A stretch of DNA of 64,000 nucleotides from Paragonimus westermani (Eukaryota; Platyhelminthes; Trematoda; Plagiorchiida; Troglotrematidae), in NCBI GenBank assembly GCA_008508345.1, contig QNGE01001317.1:78670-142669 (forward strand). The letters run 5' to 3'. Shown here piece after piece: positions 25,149-35,830 of this stretch. The notes beneath the pieces are model-generated. The model was not told the origin of the DNA and searched no databases. It saw only the letters and a program-made list of their open reading frames with translations. The translations under genes and the position numbers were made by a program. Positions within the stretch are counted from its first letter, which is position 1, and each line of letters opens with the position of its first letter.

Positions 25149-25761
25149 CTTATCTGTGAGTCAGTCATTCAAAACAGTCCGATGAAGGATGGACGTTTTG
25201 AAAAAAACAATTGAACTGCAAACCAACAAAGTTCTAAACTATACTCGACGTGTGCGCGGTGGTCATCATCACTGAGCACTGACAACCGGAAGTTAACTGC
25301 ATTCAGGCTGACTAACCGAAATGCAACCCACCAGATGCATATCCTCGTTTTATCGACAAAAACAACAAACGAACAGAGAGAACACTGTGACTTCGCATAA
25401 CACTCCTCTTATTACGTTCGTCAGAAGGGAGTTTGTACAAACATTGCAGACTCACCTTTTGCCAATGTCGTGGCTTTCACATCCGTGGATGGATCACTAC
25501 GAACATCCAGACTCTCGTCCCAAGCTACGACGTGTATCGAGTACGCCGTACACTGCTCGAGTGTCAGTCGCGCTGTGAAGGGCTCCGAGACATCCACGCT
25601 AGCAGTCACTTGATTTGCAGTCTCGGATGGGGTGGATGCGATGACGATGAATTTGGACACGTTAAATCCGGTCGAATTGAGTTGTGCGTATTCCCAATGG
25701 ACAGTTACTCCGTTAGCGTCCAACTGGCTCAGGCGGAGGTTTTGTGGAGCATCTGGTTCTT
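25149..25761. repeat. Segmental repeat carrying an FN3 exon, copy 1 (613 bp)
   Basis: I see no difference from 25763-26375 (offset 614 bp) or from 33142-33754 (offset 7993 bp). Homology with copy 3 continues left to 25078 with a single mismatch (C at 25148, G at 33141). The right edge lies 3 bp beyond the exon start. Confidence 0.9.
25456..25758 (-). CDS. FN3 domain, single exon, copy 1 of an identical triplet
   Basis: The exon is 303 nt, phase 1 to phase 1, with donor GTGAGT. It encodes a whole FN3 domain beginning EPDAPQNLRLSQLD. The core Trp (VHWEYAQL), the Tyr-containing F strand (CTAYSIHVVAWDE) and the final strand (DVKATTLAKG) are all present. The acceptor AG is kept, but the bases upstream of it are the end of the neighbouring repeat copy, so its pyrimidine tract is poor. 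It may not be spliced efficiently. Confidence 0.65.
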
Positions 25762-25762
25762 A

Positions 25763-26375
25763 CTTATCTGTGAGTCAGTCATTCAAAACAGTCCGATGAA
25801 GGATGGACGTTTTGAAAAAAACAATTGAACTGCAAACCAACAAAGTTCTAAACTATACTCGACGTGTGCGCGGTGGTCATCATCACTGAGCACTGACAAC
25901 CGGAAGTTAACTGCATTCAGGCTGACTAACCGAAATGCAACCCACCAGATGCATATCCTCGTTTTATCGACAAAAACAACAAACGAACAGAGAGAACACT
26001 GTGACTTCGCATAACACTCCTCTTATTACGTTCGTCAGAAGGGAGTTTGTACAAACATTGCAGACTCACCTTTTGCCAATGTCGTGGCTTTCACATCCGT
26101 GGATGGATCACTACGAACATCCAGACTCTCGTCCCAAGCTACGACGTGTATCGAGTACGCCGTACACTGCTCGAGTGTCAGTCGCGCTGTGAAGGGCTCC
26201 GAGACATCCACGCTAGCAGTCACTTGATTTGCAGTCTCGGATGGGGTGGATGCGATGACGATGAATTTGGACACGTTAAATCCGGTCGAATTGAGTTGTG
26301 CGTATTCCCAATGGACAGTTACTCCGTTAGCGTCCAACTGGCTCAGGCGGAGGTTTTGTGGAGCATCTGGTTCTT
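25763..26375. repeat. Segmental repeat carrying an FN3 exon, copy 2 (613 bp)
   Basis: Direct tandem partner of copy 1 with a single base (A at 25762) between them. It includes the 303-nt exon and about 307 bp of the downstream intron. Confidence 0.9.
26070..26372 (-). CDS. FN3 domain, single exon, copy 2 of an identical triplet
   Basis: The coding sequence and 3' intron flank are identical to the copy 614 bp away at 25456. It is a 303-nt exon, phase 1 to 1, with donor GTGAGT. The sequence upstream of the acceptor (ggttcaaaag) differs from that of the other two copies and is not very pyrimidine-rich. Because the exon length is a multiple of three, including or skipping either tandem copy keeps the frame. 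Confidence 0.65.
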
Positions 26376-26940
26376 TTGAACCAATTTCGTATTAAATTTA
26401 AAGGAGCAAAGGTGTGGTTCAACGAAACTGCCACATCTAAATTTGATTACGTTGAGTTGGCTTTTAATGAAGCATCGCCGTTACTTTGGAGTTAACTATG
26501 AGGCAATCAATTGCACACATTCTTGAGAATATGATGGTATAATTCGTGGGTATCCGATGTGTTCTTTGACGATGTAAGGAGGATAATCAAACGAAATCGG
26601 GAACAGTGAGTAATGGTAAATTAGCTATGTTATGGGCAATAGAAGAACTAAAGTTTTGGAGTCTTTTCAAGGTGAAGCAGGTAGTTATTAGCAAATCGGA
26701 ACCCAATTTTTTTCTCGTGTGCGTCTTTCCGACCTTGATAAACAGTTATAATGTGATACGTAACGTTATATTGGGTTGGACAGCCAACTAACGACTGTCC
26801 ACTGCTATGCAATCAGAACGTTACTCGGAGTTTTCTCGCGTGCAGACGGTCCCGTATCCCTGGTGAAAGTAGCCGTGGGGGTGACGTTAGTGAAGCCTAA
26901 CGAAGTTCCCAGACCAGACCCATTATCACTTGTAAGATAT
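26376..26940. other. Intron, nothing recognisable
   Basis: Just over 0.5 kb of unique-looking sequence with one 61-codon plus-strand frame of no recognised family. Confidence 0.4.
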
Positions 26941-27262
26941 CCGCATCAACTTTAACACGAATGAAGTCAAACAGTCTTGGGGAGGTGTTTAACATGTTAC
27001 TGATGTACAGATTGAGAATAACACAACGTTGTGAACAAGCTGTGATACTCTACCTTTCAACCACCTCGGGTGACCTTCCTCGGGAGTGTGTTAATCAAAA
27101 TCTCCAGCGCGTATTTCAGAAAGTTCGGAACTCACAGCCAACTGGGCAACTAATCAAGTTGTACTGTCTGCGATGGTTTAGCCACCTACTCCGCGTGGCA
27201 GCTGAGTGTTTATCGCACACTGAGATCACCATCAGTTTGTCACAAATACGAGCTCGTTAGGT
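26941..27262 (+). mobile_element. RTE-like LINE fragment
   Basis: A plus-strand frame (26961-27260) ends in FQKVRNSQPTGQLIKLYCLR then WFSHLLRVAAECL. This corresponds to the L-RWLGHVLRMP-like block near the C terminus of RTE pol. The first 160 bp is shared with 63.65-63.82 kb, so both come from one repeat family. Substitutions of the usual R-M-P to R-V-A and loss of the rest show decay. Confidence 0.6.
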
Positions 27263-29340
27263 AAGCGCAAGGTCGCAGAATATGAACACCGTGGCTATTC
27301 CGGTGATTGATGTGGGCAGCTTTTGTCTTTCTCGTTGGATTCCTGGTAGCCAGACCAATCGATGAAAAGAGACACCAGCTGAGATGGTAATCTGTGCTTA
27401 TCGATGGCGTGTTTGCGTTCGAAACACAGTTTTTCCGCTTAGTCTTGCTTGGACAATTCTTATTCTTTTTGACAGCCTTTTTTCAGGGTTGTTTCATGTC
27501 ACTGGTACGATGGAAGCGGGGTCGCGTAACAAAATATTCTGGTTAAATACTTGGCCTCATGGATAAGTGACTGCCAAGGTATGCTTGAAGCAATGGACAT
27601 GACTATCGTAGTGTTGGATATCGCATTATCTAATGTCGCCTGTTTCGGAAAATTGTTGATAACTCTTGATAATCACAAGCCACAGAGTACCATTTCACTT
27701 TGTTAGATTGGGTGAAGAAAAGTGTTCAGTACAACCGCTAATCCAGTGCCATCCACTATGACGTAGCTAAAGTCGGAAAACTGGGGATCGAGAGAGTATA
27801 ATAATTCGGTTTCCGATCGTCAGGTTTAGAGACGTCATAAATGAAACAAACTCTTTCAACTTCCGTGTATTTGATAGCAACTTGAAGACGATAAAATTCC
27901 ATATTAGAGTTATTCAGTCGACTTGCTAAATATTCGTTACCACCTGTCATTTCGTTAGCCATATAATTTGTGTTTAGGCATAGTAAACTGGTAGCCACAG
28001 CCCTGTAACCGTGACTCGAGAAAGCTGTACGTAAATCGGAACCGATAAAGTGAGTTCCAATATTTTATTTCTCTTGTCCCTAACATTCATATCGGTCTTA
28101 CCAAATTTTGCCAGAATAACTGTCGATAGTCTGGTGGGTGAAAACTATTGCATTAGACAACATTTTACCACTTATCATGTTAGAAAATCCACACTAACAC
28201 ATTCTCAAAGTGTCCTTTGGAACAAACCTACTTGCATCGTGCCTCCAGGGAAAGTAATGGTATTTGTCCAAAGTTTGTTCGAATATTTCCACTCACGATT
28301 TTTGCTGTGATTACTTATGTCACCTGACATTAAAACGTCTATTCGAAAATTTCGTATGTGAAACATTACGGTTAAATCTAATTAGATAAAGTTACAATGA
28401 CAACCGTAGAGTGAGTTTTGTTGGTAACGTCCAAATAAGCCGGAGTTTCCAATGGAGTTGAGCAATTGGCATTTGCCGTCAATTTTTGCTAAGTCTTGAA
28501 ACTATAGGTAACTTCTTACCAGTCATACACCCGAACAAAACTTTAGCCCAACCTCACCTGGTCAGTTTATTTGAGAGTACACATTGTTACACTACGGATT
28601 CGTGTCAACAACTTATATCCGGACTGAATATTATATCTTTGAATGTGCTGTATCAAAGCCATCGAGATTATCTTCACTCCCTTCCAACAGGAAATTACGC
28701 TACTGGCGATACAACTCAACCACATGTTGTCGAAAGTACTAGAGCCTCAGATATCATCAACACTGTCATTAGCTAGAAATCTGCTAAGAGACCGCCTTCA
28801 GTTTAACTGTCCGTATCTTCCCACATTGTCTCAATACACTGGTTTTCCTTCTTAGCACCATGAGAAATTATGGTCGCGTGTACGAAATCCAGCGTTAGTT
28901 CTGTTATACTGTTTGCTCACTGAGCTAAACTTGCTCAAAGGTATCAGTGACTTCTCTGATACGTTCAGTTTGACATTTTGATCGTTTGATCTCCTGCCAT
29001 GGTGACCTGGATAGACAACTTACCATTCTTCAGGGTGAATAGGTAATATGAGTATTTACAAACGACTTGATAGAAGAAAGTCCAAATTTGAAGTGGCAAC
29101 AGAAACAGCGTGCCCAAACGAGAAAAGTGTATTACCAGTTCAATTACAAAGTTACGTCGGAAGCTTGGGACTTCCGTATTTGGACTCGGTTACCCACTGT
29201 CTCCTTGGGAAACCATGAAACGGTGGGGAATTGATTGTCATGGCGGTATTTCTCAATCGTCACACTGAAGCTCAACAACTTTCGTGAACTGAAACGATAA
29301 TAAGTAGTTTCATGGAACTGTTGATTTACAAGAGGTTCAT
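27263..29340. other. Intron, nothing recognisable
   Basis: About 2.1 kb. Unassigned frames lie at 27756-27998 minus and 28486-28776 plus. No repeat family was noticed. Confidence 0.4.
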
Positions 29341-29344
29341 TTGC

Positions 29345-29450
29345 GGCAGTGTTGAATTTCAACCGAATTTGAACCGGCTACTGAAACAGCATTCCTAAGC
29401 AAGGTAACCGCTCTACCTGCTAAGCTACGAAACCGAGCCGGGATTTTGAA
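29345..29450 (-). repeat. tRNA-derived SINE-like sequence
   Basis: On the minus strand a box A (TAGCTTAGCAGG, 29416-29427) and a box B (GGTTCAAATTC, 29365-29375) lie about 40 bp apart, as in a tRNA. The acceptor stem does not pair well and no anticodon arm is clear, so this is read as a SINE head or tRNA pseudogene rather than a working tRNA. Confidence 0.55.
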
Positions 29451-29865
29451 TATTTCACAGTTCCATTTCCTCGATATTATTCATAGTCGAAGACGACTGA
29501 GCGTTTGCATGTGGTAGCTGAGTGGTACCTGTTGGTTCCGTTATGAGATAATAGGCCAAAGTTTGTTACTTCGTAGTAGCAGGGTTACTCATTACTGATA
29601 TACTAAACGCGGACCAAACTAGACCCTATCGACTCATTCTGAAGGATACTAGTGGAATGCGATAACAGCAAACGAACACGAAAAGTTATCCGTGTCCGTA
29701 TAATTTTGCATTTGTACAATTTCTGCTGTACTAACTGTTCGACAGTCATTTTGGTGATGCCAGTAAACACTACTGTTCAGGAGCGATAACGTAACATACA
29801 CGCGAAAGAATGAGACATGCCAGACCACTTCTTTCAACATTCTGATATGATAAGATCAGACTCAC

Positions 29866-29988
29866 TTGAGGACATCGTTTCCAGCGTCAGAAATACTGAG
29901 AGCGAACCGTGAACGTCGCCTGGTTGTGATACCACATGAATTGTATACCCATATGTGGTGCGATGTGACAGTTGTGGGAATATGTGAC
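29866..29988 (-). CDS. FN3 domain, second half (123-nt exon, split domain B)
   Basis: This 123-nt exon, phase 1 to phase 1, has acceptor cttgcaactag and donor GTGAGT. It encodes HIFPQLSHRTTYGYTIHVVS then QPGDVHGSLS, the later strands of an FN3 domain. It is closely similar to the exon at 38210, sharing HVVSQPGDVHG exactly. It pairs with the 171-nt exon at 30523. Confidence 0.75.
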
Positions 29989-30522
29989 CTAGTTGCAAGT
30001 AAGGTATATGGTACTGAGAATAACCGAGTTGACTATAAAATCCGCCGAATCGGACATTGAAGAGAAAGAGCACATTCAAAGACTAACTCAGTTTTAACTC
30101 CTGACTTAAAAAGACCAGCTTATGAACATACATGTGGTCGTTCATAAACAGTCAGGACCCTGAACAGGCGTTGTTGTGTGCAGTACGTAGATTTTCGTTG
30201 CGCTACAAACCGTACCAAAAACGCCAATAAACCAAACTGCCATGAAAGATACTTGCTGGAAGCGAAAATACCCGTTTCACTACGACTATTTACTGCATAC
30301 TAAACAGACTGGGCAAGTGGTACGTACTTTCACTGAAAATCACTCAACGTGGGCGCGTTTAACCGAAACACCCACCTTGTGAGCAGTGTTCAATATCACA
30401 CAACACAGTTCGTTATAATCAAAAAAGTAGACCAGAAGGTCTGACAAATCATGACTAAGAATAAATGAACAGCCCAGGTTATCCTACCAAAAGAATCCAG
30501 AGAATGGGTCATCGTAGCTTAC

Positions 30523-30693
30523 TGGATTCACTTGAGGCTGCTTGGATGAAACTGGGTGTCCCTGAACCGTTTCTTGTTTGCGTGATCACGTATGTGTGGC
30601 TGCAAGCAACTTTGACGTCTGGTCCCTTCCATGACAGACGCTGCACACCGGGTCTCACATTCGCTACGAACAAACCTAACGGTTGCCCAGGTA
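30523..30693 (-). CDS. FN3 domain, first half (171-nt exon, split domain B)
   Basis: The exon is 171 nt, phase 1 to phase 1, with a strong acceptor (cttttgtttatctcatag) and donor GTAAGC. It encodes PGQPLGLFVANVRPGVQRLS then WKGPDVKV, followed by HTYVITQTRNGS. By eye about 35 of 57 residues match the exon at 38817, which has the same length and phase. The two were therefore duplicated together with their 123-nt partners. Confidence 0.78.
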
Positions 30694-31049
30694 CTATGAG
30701 ATAAACAAAAGAAAAATGAACTTCAATCAGTTGCCCAAAACAACTTCACATGGATACATGGGACAGTCAACTACCACTCAAATAACTCACAGAATTACTA
30801 GTAAGTGTACATATGTTGGTTAATCAAACTATTACAGTGCTGTAAGAAGGTCAGGTAGGATATTGCCACTCTGTAGCCAGTATGGGAGGTGGTGATGGGC
30901 AAACCAGGGTTTCGGCTAAAAGTTGCTTGAAGTCGTTTCGTACAACAGTCAGTAAATACAGTTAGCAGATAGTGAATCTATTTCTCTATCCTGACCTAAC
31001 CTGCTACCTCGACACGGTTAGTACTGTGATCCTTCTAGATACAGCAATA

Positions 31050-33060
31050 ACAGATAGGCCACAGGGGAGCGGTCGGATGAGAAGCAGATGGGCTCATAGG
31101 GGTGTATGTCACGTTACTGACTACACAGGATTGGTTAGATAGTGAAACACGACCCTATGAGCATACAGCAGAACTATTTCCAGAGTTGCAGCACTACTGT
31201 CTTCCGAATGGGGAGGAAGGGGTTAGAAAAGTTTTCTTCAAACAATGAGCACCCTGATAGCCCAACGGTTGATTGTGACCGCCAACCTATTGCACAGTAC
31301 TGCCTAAGTACATCCGATATCAGCCGGAAGTTTAACGTAGGTTCGAATACATCCATTACGCACACCAGTGTTCAGAAACAGACGTTAACACCTTGTTTAC
31401 TGCTTCCTTGATCTAGATAAGTCTCCGACTGCAAAGTGAGTCAGACTATTGAGTCATTGGTTCTGGATAATGTCTACTAAAGAAACCGCATTTTCTTATG
31501 TCTTGCAGGTCGGCCTTTTGCATCAGGGATTAGGAGTGAGTTCCCTCAACTCAATCTGCCTCCGCGGTATACACGACTGGGAAGTGTCCGAAGTTATCGT
31601 TACCCTGACAAGCCAATCCATCTTTTTTCAGTTGTTCTTCTCTGCTTCCCATTTCCACCTCTTTATTACAAGACAATTAGTAAAAGTTGGCACTTCTGAT
31701 ATGTGAACTCTCTGACAAATTGATTTGTTCCCGTAGAGCACAACAGATATGACAGAAACGAATTTCTGTTGAATCAGCAAGACCCAAGAACAAACGTCCA
31801 CTGATCTCCCTGACTTTGAATACGATAAACACTGAGCAGGCCAAAGAGGTGGACATGGCATTCCGTGTTAGCACTGGCCATCGACAATGTTCCAGTTAGA
31901 ATACACACAAGCAGATGCTTCATGAGTTTACGTCCCGTCACGGCGACTTAACGAATGAACTGAGCTGTTTGAAGGATATTTCAACCGACCTGATTCACCA
32001 AAGTAGGCTGTGGATGATGGGGAGTGTGTGGTTAATGGTGACAATCCAGGCAAATCTCCGTAATCCATTTCTCCAACTCCCCTGAGAGATGACGGTTAGA
32101 GATCGTTGTCTAAAATCATTAAGTCCTCCGTTTCATACGGAAAACCGATAAGGTGCTCCATGACCGGTGTTTCCCAGCAGTCGGTTTTATATCCAAAATG
32201 GATGCCAGGACAGAGACTGACATTCACATAGGTATTCGTCTTGTCTTTATTCATCCGTGCAGTCTATTCACGAGCATTCTGACGCGGTGGCTCCAGAAAC
32301 AAGCAAAAAATCATAAAGGAGAACAACGGGAAAGTCTGGGGCCTGAGTACGGGTGTTTCAGTCATAACTTCTAGCAGATCCCGCGGCATCGACAATCGTT
32401 TCCTCAGTTAACGACCGTTGTAGTTTTGAACCTAAAGGTAGCTTCTGACTTGGCTATCCGACATGCTGTCTGGGACTGTCTTCATCGCAGTGGGGTCTCA
32501 GCAAACCTTGGCAATTTATTGAAGTCGTTACGTGGTTGCTGTGACTACAGGATGCGTATTTGTGAGCAAACAGCTCGAGCGTTCTTCACCTTCAATGGCA
32601 TTCCACGGAGGTGTCCGATCTTCTAATTCTTCTTCAACTGTTTGATGGACAATGTGTATTCGGATGTTTTGAGGATCTCAAAGTTGAACTTGTGTCAGGT
32701 GGTAAGCTCACTGGTATGGAGTACGCAGCTGACGGTGCCTTACCTAGTTCTTCTGAACAGAACATGTACATTATGCTGAATGGGTTAAGTAATATAGCTG
32801 GTCAATACGCTATGTACTTTGCACCTTTAAAGTGTGAATTATTCTTGAAGGACTGGGTTGCTGTTGACGCTGTCTTTGTTTTTACTATCAGGCACCTGGA
32901 GGTCGTCGATTGTTTCACGTTTTGGTGGTGACATTTCATGCTGCAACAACAATGTACATTCGGTAACTCAATTCACTTGTGGCGTTGCTAAAGAGTCCGC
33001 TGGTCGTCTAAAAACCGAGCTTACAATGCGTAAATGCAATCAGTCCTAACCATTCATCAC
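31050..33060 (+). mobile_element. RTE-like LINE, decayed, with YADD changed to YAAD
   Basis: The first part (31050-31215) matches the 5' region of the minus-strand element at 44.39-44.56 kb. The RT part (about 32400-33055) reads VVVLNLKVASDLAIRHAVWD, then CLHRSGVSANLGNLLKSLRG, then FNGIPRRCPIF, then after a frameshift GGKLTGMEYAADGALPS, then LNGLSNIAGQYAMYFAPLKC, and finally HLEVVDCF. The catalytic YADD is YAAD (32722-32733), so one essential Asp is Ala. Frameshifts and stops break the frame. The material between 31.2 and 32.4 kb is not recognisable. The RT ends about 15 bp before the FN3-exon repeat starts at 33071. Confidence 0.75.
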
Positions 33061-33070
33061 AGACTTGATC

Positions 33071-33754
33071 CATCAGCTAGCACACACAAGTTGTGCAACA
33101 CGGAACTCATAACAAAATTATCGAATGTTCACCAAGTAACGCTTATCTGTGAGTCAGTCATTCAAAACAGTCCGATGAAGGATGGACGTTTTGAAAAAAA
33201 CAATTGAACTGCAAACCAACAAAGTTCTAAACTATACTCGACGTGTGCGCGGTGGTCATCATCACTGAGCACTGACAACCGGAAGTTAACTGCATTCAGG
33301 CTGACTAACCGAAATGCAACCCACCAGATGCATATCCTCGTTTTATCGACAAAAACAACAAACGAACAGAGAGAACACTGTGACTTCGCATAACACTCCT
33401 CTTATTACGTTCGTCAGAAGGGAGTTTGTACAAACATTGCAGACTCACCTTTTGCCAATGTCGTGGCTTTCACATCCGTGGATGGATCACTACGAACATC
33501 CAGACTCTCGTCCCAAGCTACGACGTGTATCGAGTACGCCGTACACTGCTCGAGTGTCAGTCGCGCTGTGAAGGGCTCCGAGACATCCACGCTAGCAGTC
33601 ACTTGATTTGCAGTCTCGGATGGGGTGGATGCGATGACGATGAATTTGGACACGTTAAATCCGGTCGAATTGAGTTGTGCGTATTCCCAATGGACAGTTA
33701 CTCCGTTAGCGTCCAACTGGCTCAGGCGGAGGTTTTGTGGAGCATCTGGTTCTT
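33071..33754. repeat. Segmental repeat carrying an FN3 exon, copy 3 (684 bp)
   Basis: It matches 25078-25761 at constant offset with one observed mismatch. It starts immediately after the LINE remnant and ends 3 bp past the splice acceptor boundary, the same base as the other copies. Confidence 0.9.
33449..33751 (-). CDS. FN3 domain, single exon, copy 3 of an identical triplet
   Basis: The same 303-nt exon as at 25456 and 26070, with no difference seen in the coding sequence. It begins EPDAPQNLRL and ends TTLAKG. The upstream intron here (cactttgaaactggtttggaag) is more pyrimidine-rich than in the other copies, so this may be the original locus. It precedes split domain B, whereas copies 1 and 2 precede split domain C. 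Confidence 0.7.
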
Positions 33755-35570
33755 CCAAACCAGTTTCAAAGTGGAAGTGATAGTGAGTAAATGTAAATTT
33801 ATGTAGGGACTTTCCCTAAGACTGCCAACTATTACAGCTAACAACTTCAATCAAGCGAGTATTAGGCAGTGAAACAAAATTTGCGGCTAAAATTTCGAGT
33901 ACAGTTAGCACCGATTCTATAGACTGTAAGTGCAATTTTACCTCTATTCAACGCACATTAGAAGCACAGTCTGCCATAGATTACATTTCATATCTTCTAT
34001 TCCAATGCAGGTTGTGCCTGTACAATATGTGGACTATTTGCCGCAGACGTGATGAAAATCAGGCAAAGAATAATCTTGTCATTCATCCTCGACAAATCTC
34101 TCGGATTTTCAATTGATAAACTAAAGGAAATTATCATGAATTCTGATGATCCAGGGCACATAACATTAAGTTACAGCAAACATGGCTGCTGCAAGTCAGA
34201 TATATCTGTGCGTTGTTTCTTATACTCATGAATTCAGTCTTTAAAGTATAATTTGAATTTTGTCTATAAGAATAGGAGAAATTCACATGTAGTGCGAAAG
34301 AAAAGCAAATCATTTTGAAGATGGAATTGCTATGTTCCGGGGTTATAGCGCTATAAGGCATGAATTTCACTGGATTGTTTCATTTCATTCCCATTTGCAG
34401 CTCGTGTTCCAAGACACTGTACAATTATTCTGTGTGGTTTTGCCGTAACAAGCATTACGTTTGCTACAACCTCTTTTATACAATATTCCTCCATTCATTT
34501 CTTGTGGAATTCGTATGAAAACCACTCAAATTTAGTCTTAAACAACTATACCGATAGGCCGCCCAGTTTTTTTTTCAAGTTGACCAGTTTGTGTTGAGAG
34601 GAAAAGTTAAACGTGAGTTTCGACCTTTTCGAATACGCGAACTGGGATTTTGGTCCTCGCTCTTGTAGGTCTGTTACGCTGGCGACTGTGTCATTGTTTT
34701 GACAAAAGCTTGACCAAGTGACTGCATATGAACATTTAGTGCATGATACTTGAGCCAATAGACTCGCGAGATAATCACGTTAAAAATGAAGGCACTTTCG
34801 ATTACAGTGTTCCCCCGAGAAATCACTGGAAACAGTGAAAGCTTTGGGTAATGAAGCTAGATCGGAATATTGCTGGTATCTGAAAACCGTCCTCATGAAA
34901 TACAGTAGCTATACACCTTAAACGATTTAATCCATAAAATTGACGCGAGTTTCATCCACGGGTTACTTGTCTTAAATCGGTTGATTATGTTATGGCAAGC
35001 TACGCTGCATTCTGATTTCGATTTACAAACCCCGTCATCCAAAGGTTCGTATCGCTGATCAAAAGTTAAATGTTTATGCGATCCTGAATTTATGAACACA
35101 GGATAATTAATGTTGAACGGTACGTTAATACGGGAAACGTGTCACGGGCGTGAGCAAAGGACAGAGAATATAAACAAAGACGTTGGCTTGCAACTGACCA
35201 ACACTAAACAGAGTACAAACAAGCAGACACAGACAAACGTACACATTTGGTTACTCACGAAAGTGCACCAGGGTGGTCGTCTAATCAATTATAGTGCCGG
35301 TTGACCCTCGTAAATTCGCAGTCCGGGTGGAATTTTGCTCACTCTTTCCAGTCACAATGACCACGGCGATGTCACAGAGTGAACGGACACAATATATTAA
35401 GAGTCAGCCTAAATAGCAACCTATCTATTTAAAACACGAGTTTACTAATACGATCTGTTATCCCCCGTTAATCTGGAAGTAATCTATTAATAATGAGTAG
35501 GTTGATAGATTTATGGTTTTAGATGAAACTCTATTATAAAAAATCAGAGTATCGGCTTGGTAATACAATT
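33755..35570. other. Intron, nothing recognisable
   Basis: About 1.8 kb with short frames only, for example 35110-35304 plus (polar, Gln/Thr/Asn-rich). No motif was recognised. Confidence 0.4.
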
Positions 35571-35574
35571 TCTA

Positions 35575-35830
35575 TGCTCAACAGTATTGTTGGTGGATTC
35601 CAACATGAACTGTTTGAGAAATCCTGACTGACCGGCCGATCCGTTGGATCTTTTGCCGGAATCCATAAAAGACGGTGGGACGGGTGGGTAACAGAGTCCA
35701 AAAGTGAAAGTTCTAGGCCCCTGGTGTGGCTTCGTAGCTCAGCTCGTACAGTGTTTGCTGTGTTGATGCATTATATTTCTGTCGCTGATTCGAATCCGGA
35801 CGAAGCCCTGACTTTTCACAGTTGGGTTTC
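35575..35830 (+). repeat. tRNA-derived SINE-like repeat
   Basis: A tRNA-like part starting gtgtggcttcg contains box A (TAGCTCAGCTCG, 35735-35746) and box B (GATTCGAATCC, 35787-35797) and closes with a gaagcc end that can pair with ggcttc. About 150 bp upstream is related, in inverted sense, to the repeat at 14.9 kb. It lies in the intron between split domain A and triplet copy 3. Confidence 0.65.

Noticed and set aside
25433..26379. Plus-strand open frames of 85-131 codons repeated at 25.3, 25.9 and 33.3 kb
   Set aside because: They are the antisense of the FN3 exons and are repeated only because the exon block is repeated. The minus-strand frame has FN3 residues and matching splice phases.
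29345..29450. Working tRNA gene on the minus strand
   Set aside because: Both internal promoter boxes are present, but the acceptor stem does not pair and the anticodon arm is unclear. It is more likely a SINE head.
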